46,479 nt of DNA from Acidobacteriota bacterium (GTDB lineage Bacteria; Acidobacteriota; Terriglobia; Acidiferrales; UBA7541): assembly GCA_016201215.1 (NCBI GenBank), contig JACQDH010000135.1:1-46479 (forward strand), read 5' to 3'. The position numbers were made by a program, and so were the translations under genes. Of the stretch, positions 8,048 through 15,956 are shown piece by piece (the first letter of the stretch is position 1; the number at the start of each line of letters is the position of its first letter). Under the pieces are notes generated by a model, which was given only the letters and a program-made list of their open reading frames with translations, did not search any database and was not told the origin of the DNA.

Positions 8048-9160
8048 TCACTGCGCCAGATAAATCTCTGTTTCGGTTTTGATCACAAAGAGGATTTCCG
8101 TTTGTGCCTGTGCACTGGAGCGGAATTTCTGCCACGCCTCGTCCAGGGTTGAGGCAAGTACGGAATAAATCACCTCGCGCCGGCTCTGGCCGACAAAGTA
8201 ATAGCTGCGCTCGCGGCGAACCAACTTTCCCGATAGTGACGTGCCCATGGCCCGGGTCCCCGTACAACCCGATCGATCCACAGATCCTCGATAGAGATCA
8301 AGATCATTTTCCGAGCAGGTGATGCTCATTTCGACGAAAACAAGCTCGGCGCAGACTCGGGCGAGGGTCAAGCTGAGGGAGGCATCTTCGAAATCAACAG
8401 CAACAACACAACGCGAAAGCCGCAGGGCGACGACGGCCGTGGTCCCGCTACCCATGAAGGGGTCGAGCACGAGGTCGCCGGGGTGGCTCGCCGCTTCCAA
8501 GATGCGTTCGAGCAGAGCGACAGGCTTCTGTGTGGGGTGTTTCCCGAAGCGCTTCTCCTCGCGGTCGGGCGGAGGAATCTGCCAGACGCTCTTCATTTGT
8601 TTGCCGCCAGCCTGGTCCTTCATGAGTTTGTAGTTGAAGGTGTGCCGGCTCTTCTTGTTCTTCGCGGCCCAGATGATCGTCTCCGTCGCATGGGTGAAAT
8701 AGCGGCAGGAAAGGTTCGGCGGCGGGTTGGGCTTCACCCAGGAGATGTCGTTGAGCAGCTTGAAGCCGAGCTGCTGCATGGCAAAGCCGACCGAGTGAAT
8801 GACGTGGCTCGTGCCGCTGACCCAGATGGTGCCGTTGGGCTTGAGCACGCGCTGGCAGGCGGCCAGCCAGGCGCGGTTGAACTCGTGGTTGATGTCCGGG
8901 CCGCGCGAGCGGTCCCAGTCGCCCTTGTTCACGCTGACCATGCGCCCGGCGTGACAGGTGATGCCGTCGTTCGACAGGAAGTACGGCGGGTCGGCGAAAA
9001 TCAGGTCCACGCAGCCTTCTGGAATGGCCGGGAGGATCTCCAGGCAATCGCCGCTATAGATCCGGATGTGATGCTTTCGGTCGTCGAACACAGGCGCGGG
9101 CAAGCGCGGCTCGTGCGCAGCCGCTTTCGTCGAAGAGGAATGCTCGGTCGATTTCGACAC
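8048..9160 (-). CDS. DNA adenine methyltransferase, beta class, DpnA-like
   Basis: Predicted N6-adenine methyltransferase close to DpnA (M2.DpnII) of the GATC-specific DpnII system. Motif order is IV then I: FADPPYFLSNDG (55-66) and DPFMGSGTT (233-241), with the DpnA-like stretches NKGDWD, WVKPNPPPNLSCRYFTHATET and GKHPTQKP between them. I chose the GTG at 9158-9160 because GAGGG lies 9 nt upstream and the DpnA-like part follows. The frame extends to 9418, but that part runs through repeat DNA. After about residue 275 an extra 90-residue C-terminal segment, absent from DpnA as I remember it, has no recognised function. The DpnI-like gene follows 18 nt downstream. Confidence 0.92.
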   Translation of the reverse strand: MSKSTEHSSSTKAAAHEPRLPAPVFDDRKHHIRIYSGDCLEILPAIPEGCVDLIFADPPYFLSNDGITCHAGRMVSVNKGDWDRSRGPDINHEFNRAWLAACQRVLKPNGTIWVSGTSHVIHSVGFAMQQLGFKLLNDISWVKPNPPPNLSCRYFTHATETIIWAAKNKKSRHTFNYKLMKDQAGGKQMKSVWQIPPPDREEKRFGKHPTQKPVALLERILEAASHPGDLVLDPFMGSGTTAVVALRLSRCVVAVDFEDASLSLTLARVCAELVFVEMSITCSENDLDLYRGSVDRSGCTGTRAMGTSLSGKLVRRERSYYFVGQSRREVIYSVLASTLDEAWQKFRSSAQAQTEILFVIKTETEIYLAQ

Positions 9161-9193
9161 TGACAGACGCCCTCGGCTCGTTTTCTCGAAGCG

Positions 9194-9228
9194 GATCGGA
9201 TCGTTGATCGGAGTCTGCGCGGTGTCAA
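9194..9228 (-). promoter_or_regulatory. Putative promoter/operator of the methyltransferase with three GATC sites
   Basis: On the minus strand TTGACA (9223-9228) is followed after 17 nt by a weak -10 (AACGAT, 9200-9205). GATC occurs at 9194-9197, 9199-9202 and 9206-9209, overlapping the -10 and the spacer. Methylation of these sites could feed back on transcription. The -10 is poor, so the promoter itself is tentative; the GATC cluster is certain. Confidence 0.4.
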
Positions 9229-9243
9229 GCCGGCACATTCGAC

Positions 9244-9368
9244 CGTAGCGCCCCGACTCGTCGGGGCGAATTAGGGTCTCAACCGACGCGGGAAAAACGC
9301 CCCGACATGTCGGGGCGCTACAGAGGGATTCCTCGCCCCGACACAACTCGTCGGGGCTCGGAATGACA
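9244..9368. repeat. Palindromic repeats (family A plus CCCCGAC/GTCGGGG palindromes)
   Basis: Contains two palindromes built on GCCCCGAC/GTCGGGGC (about 9246-9264 and 9298-9319) and a family-A module (9323-9368) ending TCGGGGCTCGGAATGACA. The spurious N-terminal extension of the methyltransferase frame runs through this block. The remainder of 9161-9472 holds no gene. Confidence 0.75.
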
Positions 9369-9472
9369 ACCCTACCTGCTATTGACCGCTGCGGCTGCTC
9401 GGGAAGCTGTGCTAGCATCGAAATTCAAACTGTCGGCCAGCGCGCGGGAGGGATGAAGCGCCTCACGACATC

Positions 9473-10798
9473 ATGAGCCGGGCGGCATACATTGTGAGCG
9501 CGGTCCGCACGCCGATTGGGAAATTCGGCGGCGGGCTATTGGAGTTAACCGCGGCGGACCTGGGCGTAATCGCCGTGCGCGCGGCGCTCGAACGCGCGTT
9601 TGGCGAAGCGCCGCCGGCGCGCGAGCCAGGGACTTGCGAGTCGCAGGGGAGGGCAGCGGCAGGCGCAGCCGGAGAGATCCCTCGCCCCGGCAGGGCCGGG
9701 GCTCGGGATGACAGCACACTGGCGACCGGCAGTACGGGCCGCGCGTGGCGCGTGGATGAGTTGATCTTCGGCAATGCGCGGCAGGCGGGCGGTGGGCCGA
9801 ACGTGGCCCGGCAAATCTCCTGGCGCGCAGGCCTGGGCGACGACGTGCCGGCGTTCACCATCAACATGGCCTGCGCTTCGGGCCTGCGCTCAATGATGCT
9901 GGGATGGCAGCAGATCCAACTCGGCGAAGCGGAGATCGTCGTGGCGGGCGGCACCGAATCCATGAGCCGCCTGCCCTACCTGCTCGAGGGGCGCTGGGGA
10001 TTCAAGATGGGCCACCAGCCGCTGGTCGATGCGATGTACCGCGACGGTTTCCTCTGCCCCATCTCGAAAATGATTATGGGCGAGACCGCCGAGGTGCTCG
10101 CCGAGCAGTACAAAATCCCGCGCGAAGAGCAGGACCGCTACGCACTGGAGAGCCATCAGTGGGCCACGCTGGCCACGCGTGATTGCCGGTTCCGAGACGA
10201 AATCGTCGCCGTCGAACGCACGGACAAAAAAGGCAACACGACGCGCCTGGACAAAGACGAACACGTGCGCGCTGACGTGACCCTGGAAGCTATGCAGAAA
10301 CTCCCGCCGGTGTTCTCCAAGACCGGCAGCATCACGGCGGGCAACTCCAGCGGGATCACCGACGGCGCCGCCGCGCTGGTGCTGGTGAGCGAGGAAAAGC
10401 TGCGCGCGCTGAAGCTCACGCCGCTGGCGCGGATCGTGGACGCCACGGTCGCGGCGGTGGACCCGCGCGTGATGGGCATCGGGCCGGTGCCTGCGGTGCG
10501 CACGCTCGAGAAGCGCACGGGCTGGAAGGTGGCCGACTACGACGTCATCGAACTCAATGAAGCGTTCGCGGCACAGGTGCTGGCCTGCGACCGCGAGTTG
10601 CACTTCGATCGCACGCGGCTGAACCCGAACGGCGGCGCCATCGCGCTGGGCCGCCCGATCGGCTGCAGCGGCGCGCGCATCGCCACGACGCTACTGCACG
10701 AGCTGCGTCGCGGCGGCGCGCGAGCAGGGAAGCGGGGCCTGGCGACGCTCTGTGTCTCCGGCGGCATGGGTGTCGCGGTGGCCCTCGAAACATCATAG
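9473..10798 (+). CDS. Thiolase (acetyl-CoA C-acyltransferase family), repeat-interrupted
   Basis: Condenses or cleaves acyl-CoAs in beta-oxidation or related pathways. The nucleophile Cys134 is present in [13 protein letters not shown] at 362-366 and the second Cys427 in LCVSGGMG. However, the GGAIALGHP motif reads GGAIALGRP: the catalytic His is Arg394 (CGC, 10652-10654). The protein has 441 residues against the usual 390 or so. The excess is an in-frame insert at about residues 50-91 that contains a genomic palindromic repeat. The crotonase gene follows 12 nt downstream, suggesting a fatty or aromatic acid degradation operon. Activity as a normal thiolase is doubtful on the His change alone. 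Confidence 0.9.
   Translation: MSRAAYIVSAVRTPIGKFGGGLLELTAADLGVIAVRAALERAFGEAPPAREPGTCESQGRAAAGAAGEIPRPGRAGARDDSTLATGSTGRAWRVDELIFGNARQAGGGPNVARQISWRAGLGDDVPAFTINMACASGLRSMMLGWQQIQLGEAEIVVAGGTESMSRLPYLLEGRWGFKMGHQPLVDAMYRDGFLCPISKMIMGETAEVLAEQYKIPREEQDRYALESHQWATLATRDCRFRDEIVAVERTDKKGNTTRLDKDEHVRADVTLEAMQKLPPVFSKTGSITAGNSSGITDGAAALVLVSEEKLRALKLTPLARIVDATVAAVDPRVMGIGPVPAVRTLEKRTGWKVADYDVIELNEAFAAQVLACDRELHFDRTRLNPNGGAIALGRPIGCSGARIATTLLHELRRGGARAGKRGLATLCVSGGMGVAVALETS
9672..9713. repeat. Family-A palindromic repeat inside the thiolase gene
   Basis: GAGAGATCCCTCGCCCCGGC through GGGGCTCGGGATGACA matches the inverted form of the intergenic copy at 4984-5034 and the copies at 9323-9368 and 18331-18378. 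It is translated in frame as part of the thiolase insert ([14 protein letters not shown]) without a stop codon. Confidence 0.88.
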
Positions 10799-10810
10799 GG
10801 AGCGAGCAGA

Positions 10811-11635
10811 ATGGTGGACACCGTTCGATTCGACGAATTCTCCGGCAAAGCGTCCGCGCGCAAGCCCGAAGAGTTCGAGTTCATCCGCTACCGGTTGGAA
10901 GGCCCCGTCGCGCGGATGACGCTCAACCGCCCGGAGCACAACCTGCTCAACGAGCCGATGCTGCGGGAGCTGGCCGCGGGGATCGAGACGCTCGGCGAAA
11001 AAGACGACGTCAAGCTCGTTGTGCTCGACTCCGCCTGCGCGGTCTTCTCCGGGGGCATTGACATCGGCGAGTACACCGCTGAGCGCGTCTTCCAGATGCT
11101 CGACGCGTTCTATTCCGTGTTCACCGCCATGCTCGAGGTGGGTAAACCCCTCCTGGTGATCGTCAACGGCCCAGCCATCGGCGGCGGCGCGGAACTCGCT
11201 GCGTTCGGCGACCTGGTGATTGCCACGCCGAAGGCGCGCTTCGCCCAGCCGGAGATCACCATCGGCGTGTTTCCGCCGCTGGCTTCGACCATCCTGCCGC
11301 ATATCGTGGGGCCCAAGCTGGCGCTCGAGCTGGTGCTGACCGGCGGGGCCATCACCGCCGAGCGTGCCCGCGAGCTGGGCCTGGTGAACCGCGTGGTGCC
11401 GGAACTGCATCTCGAGAACACCGTGAACGAACTCATCGCGCAGATCACCGCGCAGTCGGGCGCGGTGCTAGCCATGGCCAAGAAGGCCATCCTGGGCGGC
11501 ATGGGCCTTTCGCTGCGCGAGGGCCTGCGCAGCTCGATGAACATTTTCCTGAACGAACTGTACAAGCTGGAAGACTCGCAGGAGGGGTTGCGGGCGCTGG
11601 TCGAGAAGCGCAAACCGCAATGGAAGAATCGGTAG
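10811..11635 (+). CDS. Enoyl-CoA hydratase/isomerase (crotonase) family protein
   Basis: Acts on an enoyl- or dienoyl-CoA. The 274-residue product has the oxyanion-hole pairs FSGGIDIGEY (79-88) and GPAIGGGAELA (120-130), and a Glu at 148 in FAQPEITIGVFPP. The GVFPP ending recalls cyclohexadienecarbonyl-CoA hydratases (Dch/BamR) of anaerobic aromatic degradation more than fatty-acid hydratases, but no other benzoyl-CoA gene is in the window, so I leave the substrate open. It lies 12 nt after the thiolase stop and is probably co-transcribed and metabolically linked. The start is supported by a GGGAGCGAG ribosome site. Confidence 0.88.
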   Translation: MVDTVRFDEFSGKASARKPEEFEFIRYRLEGPVARMTLNRPEHNLLNEPMLRELAAGIETLGEKDDVKLVVLDSACAVFSGGIDIGEYTAERVFQMLDAFYSVFTAMLEVGKPLLVIVNGPAIGGGAELAAFGDLVIATPKARFAQPEITIGVFPPLASTILPHIVGPKLALELVLTGGAITAERARELGLVNRVVPELHLENTVNELIAQITAQSGAVLAMAKKAILGGMGLSLREGLRSSMNIFLNELYKLEDSQEGLRALVEKRKPQWKNR

Positions 11636-11702
11636 AACGGCACGATTCCCTCAAGTGCACTCGGCACAAATTCTGCCGCGCTCTCAGGAAGCGCTGGGGA
11701 AG

Positions 11703-12239
11703 ATGGACAAGACGCTGACCGTATTTCCGGTAGGACCGGACGACGAGCCACCGGTAGAAGATCGCACGGGGGCTGCTGCGCGGCGGAGCCTGCTGCGGCG
11801 TCTGCTGGCGCTGCTGGCCGTCGGCGGGACGGCATTTGCGCTGACCACCTGGACGCTGGTGCGCATTCCCAGTCCGTTCGGCATCTTCGATGGGCGCGGG
11901 GAGGCAGCGAGCGTGGTCAAGGCGCATCTTGAGGCGTTGGGCCGGGGCGAGTGGCGCGCCGCCTACGAGATGTTCTCGCCGCGATACCGCGCGAAGGTTT
12001 CCTTCGAGGCCTATCATGAGCTGGTCGTGACACACCGGCGCATCTTCCACCTGCGCGAGTTCCGCCTCAGCCGGAACGAGGAGACCGACGGTCGCGCCGT
12101 GCTCGAGACGAACATTCTGGGCCAGAACGGCGCGCGCTACGTGGCGCGCTTCACGCTGGTGCGCGCCGAGGGCCGCTGGTGGATCGACGACTTGCGCTGG
12201 CGCGGCGCCTCGGGCCAGGGCGCCGTCACCACGGTCTGA
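11703..12239 (+). CDS. Membrane-anchored NTF2-like domain protein
   Basis: Function unknown. The 178-residue product has an acidic cytosolic N-terminus, one membrane helix (LLRRLLALLAVGGTAFALTT, about 35-54) and an outside domain of about 110 residues. That domain (VKAHLEALGRGEWRAAYEMF through RWWIDDLRW) has the shape of NTF2-like DUF4864/DUF4878 domains. A GTG at 11655 is in frame, but the ATG at 11703 has GGGGAAG nearby and starts before a typical cytosolic tail. It may be the last gene of the thiolase-crotonase unit (67-nt gap) or independent. The next feature downstream is the B12 riboswitch promoter. Confidence 0.7.
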   Translation: MDKTLTVFPVGPDDEPPVEDRTGAAARRSLLRRLLALLAVGGTAFALTTWTLVRIPSPFGIFDGRGEAASVVKAHLEALGRGEWRAAYEMFSPRYRAKVSFEAYHELVVTHRRIFHLREFRLSRNEETDGRAVLETNILGQNGARYVARFTLVRAEGRWWIDDLRWRGASGQGAVTTV

Positions 12240-12255
12240 CGATTTCTGGGGCGCA

Positions 12256-12285
12256 TTGACACGCTGCCGCCGCGCAGCATACACT
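12256..12285 (+). promoter_or_regulatory. Promoter of the first B12 riboswitch and btuFCD
   Basis: Perfect TTGACA at 12256-12261, 18-nt spacer and TACACT at 12280-12285 (4 of 6). Predicted initiation near 12292 coincides with the expected 5' boundary of the riboswitch, which supports the call. Confidence 0.7.
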
Positions 12286-12291
12286 GCCGAA

Positions 12292-12556
12292 CGACAATCA
12301 GCCGGCTTGGGTGCCAGGGAAGGCCGCGAAAATCGGCCACGGTCCCGCCACTGTGATCGGCCGGCGCTGCTCGATCGCGACGACGCCCACTGGTTCCCCC
12401 GCGATGCGGGTCGAGCCGGGAAGGGTTTCTTCTCCGGAGTTTCCCAGGAAGACCCCGGGAGAAGAAGAGCGGTGCCTCGATTCCACAGCGTTTGATCCCG
12501 GATTTCGGGGCCAGGCGCTGGGAAGGCCGTCAGTCAGGAAACCTGCCCGAACCGTT
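12292..12556 (+). promoter_or_regulatory. Cobalamin riboswitch upstream of btuF
   Basis: Adenosylcobalamin/cobalamin-sensing leader RNA. Diagnostic pieces in order: GGTGCCAGGGAA near 12309, CCCGCCACTGTGATCGG (12344-12360), GCCCACTGG near 12388, GGGAAGG near 12418 and the B12 box AGTCAGGAAACCTGCC (12532-12547). About 265 nt, which is long; an extra arm lies between the GGGAAGG element and the B12 box (12430-12530). It controls the uptake operon downstream, presumably switching it off when B12 is plentiful. Confidence 0.93.
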
Positions 12557-12572
12557 GACCGCTGACGCTCTT

Positions 12573-12622
12573 CGCGAGAGAGGGTGCGGCTCGATGCCCC
12601 GGGGTTCTCGCGGGGCTTTTTT
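12573..12622 (+). terminator. Riboswitch expression platform: terminator and alternative hairpin
   Basis: Terminator stem GCCCCG (12596-12601) with CGGGGC (12611-12616), then TTTTTT (12617-12622), ending 6 nt before the btuF ATG. A competing hairpin pairs CGCGAGAG (12573-12580) with TTCTCGCG (12605-12612) and would break the terminator, a plausible antiterminator. Transcriptional attenuation by B12 is inferred from this mutually exclusive pairing. Confidence 0.8.
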
Positions 12623-12628
12623 ATTGCG

Positions 12629-13711
12629 ATGAAAGGGTTCCGAGAAAAATCGAGGGACGAGAAACCCGGAGTGAGCCTCGCGCTGGTGCTCGGTTTCGCG
12701 CTCACGCTCCTGGCTGCAGGCCAGGCACAGGCGCAGGCCACCGCGCCGCGCCGCCTACCTGGAAATGATCTGCCGAATGCTGCGGCGCTCGAGGTCACCG
12801 ATGAAACCGGACGGCGGGTCAGTGTGCCGCAAGCGGTGCGGCGGATCATCTCGCTGGCGCCAAGCCTGACGGAAACTGTGTACGCGCTGGGAGCGCAGGA
12901 GCGCCTGGTGGGCGTCACCGACTACTGCGATTATCCGCCGGAAGCACAAGCCAAGCCGAAGGTGGGCGGAACGATCAACCCGAACCTCGAGCAGGTGGTC
13001 GCGCTCAAGCCCGACCTGGTGCTGGCCACGCGCGCGCTCAACCGCCACGAAACCGTCGAAGCACTTGACCGCCTCGGGATCGCCGCGTACGCCAGCGATC
13101 CGCGCTCAGTCGAGGGAGTACTGGCCTCGACGGCGCGCCTGGCCGAGGTGATCGGCGCGCGCGAACGCGGCGAAGCACTGGTGGCCGACTTGCGCACCCG
13201 CCTCACGGCGCTGAAGCGTCGGTTGGGCAGCCGCCCGGCGCGCCGGGTGCTGTTTGTCGTGTGGTGGGAGCCACTGATTTCCATCGGCCGGGAGACGTTC
13301 CTGGCTGACGCGCTGCGCTGGGCCGGCGCCGAATCCGTGGTGGACACCACGCAAGACTGGCCGAGGCTGGCGCTCGAGGAAGTCGTCCGCCTGCAGCCGG
13401 AGTATTTGGTCTTCGCCAGTTCCCATTCGGAGACGGTCGAGCGCGATTTCGAGACGCTGCGCGACCGCCCGGGCTGGCGCAACCTGGAAGCGGTGCGCCA
13501 GCGGCACCTGGCCGTGGTCAGCGACGCGGTGAACCGCCCTTCGCCGCGGCTGGTGGAGGCGATCGAACAGCTCGCGCGCCAGTTGCATCCCGACGCGTTT
13601 GAATCCAAGCCCGAGAATCATTCCTCAGGCCCGGGGATGAAGGGCGAAACCCGGCCGCGGCAGGAATTCGGCTCAGCCAAGCGCGAGGAGGCCTGCCCGT
13701 GCGCCCGCTGA
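12629..13711 (+). CDS. btuF: Cobalamin ABC transporter, periplasmic binding protein
   Basis: Captures vitamin B12 (or another corrinoid) in the periplasm and delivers it to BtuCD. The 360-residue product has a signal peptide (hydrophobic core VSLALVLGFALTLLAAG, cleavage near AQAQA). The class III substrate-binding fold is recognisable from RRIISLAPSLTETVYALGA, VGVTDYCDYPPEA, PNLEQVVALKPDLVLA and VVWWEPLISIG. The frame is open to a GTG at 12584, but that lies within the riboswitch platform, so ATG 12629 is preferred although it lacks a clear ribosome site. It overlaps btuC by 13 nt. Substrate assignment rests on the cobalamin riboswitches on both sides of the locus; a siderophore-type ligand is less likely. 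Confidence 0.93.
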   Translation: MKGFREKSRDEKPGVSLALVLGFALTLLAAGQAQAQATAPRRLPGNDLPNAAALEVTDETGRRVSVPQAVRRIISLAPSLTETVYALGAQERLVGVTDYCDYPPEAQAKPKVGGTINPNLEQVVALKPDLVLATRALNRHETVEALDRLGIAAYASDPRSVEGVLASTARLAEVIGARERGEALVADLRTRLTALKRRLGSRPARRVLFVVWWEPLISIGRETFLADALRWAGAESVVDTTQDWPRLALEEVVRLQPEYLVFASSHSETVERDFETLRDRPGWRNLEAVRQRHLAVVSDAVNRPSPRLVEAIEQLARQLHPDAFESKPENHSSGPGMKGETRPRQEFGSAKREEACPCAR

Positions 13712-14718
13712 CGTTCAGACGCCTCCTCCTGATCTGCTCGATGCTCGCAGTGGTGTTGCTGGCCGTGGTCATTCTGGCGCTCAAGCTGGGCGCGGTGCCC
13801 ATCTCGGTCACCGATCTGGTGCTGAGCCTGGGGCGCGTGGCCATTGGCCGCAGCGACCAGTTGCCCAGCGAATACCGGTTGATCGTTTTCGAGCTGCGCC
13901 TGCCGCGCATCCTGTTGGGGATCCTGGTGGGCGCAGCGCTTTCGGTTTCGGGCGCCGGCTTTCAGGCGTTGCTGCGGAACCCGCTGGCCGACCCGTACGT
14001 GCTCGGGGTGTCGAGCGGGGCGGCGCTGGGCGCCATTGCTTCGCTGATCGCTTCGCCGCACATCCCGCTGCTGACGCCGGTCGCGGCGTTTGCCGGGGCG
14101 GCGCTGACCATCGCTGCGGTGTACTTCCTCGGCCGGCGCGAAGGCCAACTCGACGGCGGCACGCTGCTGCTGGCCGGCATCATCACCGCGTCGTTTCTCT
14201 CCGCGGTGATCATGTTCCTGATGACCACACTTTCCGGGCGCGACCTGCGCGGCATGGCTTTCTGGTTGATGGGCGATCTCTCCACGCCGCTGGCCCCGGG
14301 CCTGCTCTGGATTTTCGTCGTGGTGTTGGGCGTGGCGGCCGGGGCGATCTACACCACCGCGGCGGACTTGAACCTGTTGCTGACCGGGGAGAGCGAGGCC
14401 ATGCACTTGGGCGTGCACGTCACGCGAGTGAAGCTGGTGGTGTACCTGGCGGCGTCGATCCTGACGGGCATGGCGGTTTCGGTGAGCGGGGCCATCGGCT
14501 ACGTGGGGCTGCTGGTGCCGCACGTGATGCGGCTGCTGTTCGGCTCCGACTATCGGGTGCTCATCCCCACCGCGGCGCTGGGAGGAGCCATCGTGATCGT
14601 GCTGGCCGATACCCTGGCGCGCACGATTGTGCCGCCGACCGAATTGCCTGTAGGCGCCATGACGGCGATGGCCGGCGCCCCGGTGTTCATCTACCTGTTG
14701 CGACGGAGGCTGCAGTGA
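13699..14718 (+). CDS. btuC: Cobalamin ABC transporter permease
   Basis: Inner-membrane permease of the FecCD/BtuC family that forms the B12 channel as a dimer. The 339-residue, mostly hydrophobic protein has LRLPRILLGILVGAALSVSG, FQALLRNPLADPYVLGVSSG (coupling and gating region), the WLMGDLS element and SGAIGYVGLLVPHVMRLLFG, all standard for the family, with about ten membrane helices. The GTG start (13699) follows GAGGAGG and overlaps the btuF end; the stop overlaps the btuD start by 4 nt, so the three genes are translationally coupled. Confidence 0.95.
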   Translation: MRPLTFRRLLLICSMLAVVLLAVVILALKLGAVPISVTDLVLSLGRVAIGRSDQLPSEYRLIVFELRLPRILLGILVGAALSVSGAGFQALLRNPLADPYVLGVSSGAALGAIASLIASPHIPLLTPVAAFAGAALTIAAVYFLGRREGQLDGGTLLLAGIITASFLSAVIMFLMTTLSGRDLRGMAFWLMGDLSTPLAPGLLWIFVVVLGVAAGAIYTTAADLNLLLTGESEAMHLGVHVTRVKLVVYLAASILTGMAVSVSGAIGYVGLLVPHVMRLLFGSDYRVLIPTAALGGAIVIVLADTLARTIVPPTELPVGAMTAMAGAPVFIYLLRRRLQ

Positions 14719-15605
14719 GTTCGGGCCGCACGGTCACCGCACTTCCTGGCGCGCTGCACTCGGAAGGCGAGGGCGTGCGGCGCGGCCCCGGTGAAGTCCG
14801 CCTCAGCGTCGAGCAGGCCAGCTACGCGTACTCGGTTGGGGAACGCAGGGCGCCGTTGTTCACGCTGGAGGCCACGAGTTTCCAGGCGCGGCAGCGGGAA
14901 GTGGTCGCCATCCTGGGACCCAACGCCAGCGGCAAGTCCACACTGCTGCGGCTGATTTCGGGAGCGATCCAGCCGCTTTCCGGCCGCGTGCAGCTCGACG
15001 GCTTCGAGACCAGCCAGCTCGAGCCGCGCACGCGAGCGCAGCGCATCGCCGTGGTGCAGCAGGAAAGCCCGCTGCTGTTTCCCGCACGCGCCTGGGAATA
15101 CGTGCTGCAAGGACGCCATCCCTACGGGCGCACGCTGCGCTTTGAAACGCCGGAGGACGTCGCCATCGTCGAGAATGCACTAGCGCAGGTGGGCGCCGGC
15201 GAGCTGCGCGACCGCTGGATGGACAGGGTTTCGGGCGGCGAAAAGCAGCGCGTCATCCTGGCGCGGGCGCTGGCCCAGCAGCCGTTGCTGTTGCTGCTCG
15301 ACGAGCCCACGCTGCACCTGGACATCGGCGCGCAGGTGGAGCTGCTGCAGCGGCTGCGGCGGCTGGCGGAGGAGAATCGCTACACGGCGATCGTGGTCAC
15401 GCACGAGCTGAACTTGGCGGCGGAATTCGCCGACCAGGTGGTCTTGCTGCACCGCGGAAAATGCCTGCGAGTCGGGCCGCCCGCCGCGGTCTATAGCCGC
15501 GAACTGCTCGAGCAGGTCTTCGAGGCCCCGCTCGAAGTGGGGACGGGCCCTGCGGGCAGGCCTCGCGTGAACATCCGGGGAGAACGTACCGAAACCGCGG
15601 GCTGA
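14715..15605 (+). CDS. btuD: Cobalamin ABC transporter ATP-binding protein
   Basis: Cytosolic ATPase driving the BtuC permease. Motifs: Walker A GPNASGKST (68-76), Q-loop near VVQQESPLLF (113-122), signature VSGGEKQ (172-178), Walker B LLLLLDEPT (191-199), and the switch His230 in VVTHEL. At 296 residues it is longer than minimal BtuD because of an N-terminal extension of about 25 residues and a C-terminal tail after the nucleotide domain. The GTG start at 14715 overlaps the btuC stop by 4 nt. It is the last gene of the btuFCD operon; the next riboswitch starts about 80 nt downstream. Confidence 0.95.
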   Translation: MSSGRTVTALPGALHSEGEGVRRGPGEVRLSVEQASYAYSVGERRAPLFTLEATSFQARQREVVAILGPNASGKSTLLRLISGAIQPLSGRVQLDGFETSQLEPRTRAQRIAVVQQESPLLFPARAWEYVLQGRHPYGRTLRFETPEDVAIVENALAQVGAGELRDRWMDRVSGGEKQRVILARALAQQPLLLLLDEPTLHLDIGAQVELLQRLRRLAEENRYTAIVVTHELNLAAEFADQVVLLHRGKCLRVGPPAAVYSRELLEQVFEAPLEVGTGPAGRPRVNIRGERTETAG

Positions 15606-15684
15606 GGCCGTCTGCTCCGGCCACCTCCCGCGCGAATCGTCCACGCGACGCTTGTCGTCCGCCGGAGCCATCCGGCGGCCGGAA

Positions 15685-15880
15685 GGCGTTGCCAACATCA
15701 ACCGCAGACTCCGTGCACGGGAAGACGGTGAGAAGCCGTCGCCGCCGCGCGACTGTAAGGCGGAGAGGTATCGCGCGCAGGCCACTGTCCGGTCCGATGC
15801 CGCAAAGCTCTTTCGGGCCCGATGGGAAGGCCGCGCCGTTTTGGTGCCGCCCAGCCAGGAGACCGGCGGAGTCCGCAGCC
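15685..15880 (+). promoter_or_regulatory. Second cobalamin riboswitch, upstream of the TonB receptor
   Basis: Diagnostic elements in order: CACGGGAAGACGGTGAGAAG (15716-15735) with the paired CCGTCGCCGCCGCGCGACTG, GCCACTG (15781-15787), GATGGGAAGG (15821-15830) and the B12 box AGCCAGGAGACCGGC (15853-15867). This is a compact, near-textbook form. It lies in the 351-nt gap between btuD and the receptor, giving the receptor its own B12 control. Confidence 0.94.
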
Positions 15881-15882
15881 TG

Positions 15883-15910
15883 AAAAGCCCGGGAACGCTC
15901 CCGGGCGTTT
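15883..15910 (+). terminator. Terminator-like hairpin of the second riboswitch
   Basis: Eight-bp perfect stem GCCCGGGA (15887-15894) / TCCCGGGC (15899-15906), loop ACGC, preceded by AAAA and followed by GTTTC. The short T-run makes it a weak terminator. The receptor ribosome site (GAGAGGAGGA, 15941-15950) lies outside the stem, so control is more likely transcriptional than by direct site occlusion. Confidence 0.65.
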
Positions 15911-15956
15911 CGGGACAACCTTCAACTCCCGCGCGAGAGGGAGAGGAGGAGACGCG

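Noticed and set aside
9161-9418. N-terminal extension of the methyltransferase to ATG 9416-9418
   Set aside because: It runs through palindromic repeat DNA and lies upstream of a well-placed ribosome site and GTG; DpnA-like sequence begins only after it.
9381-9420. Promoter for the thiolase gene (TTGACC ... TAGCAT)
   Set aside because: The spacing between the two boxes is about 24 nt, too long for a sigma-70 promoter.
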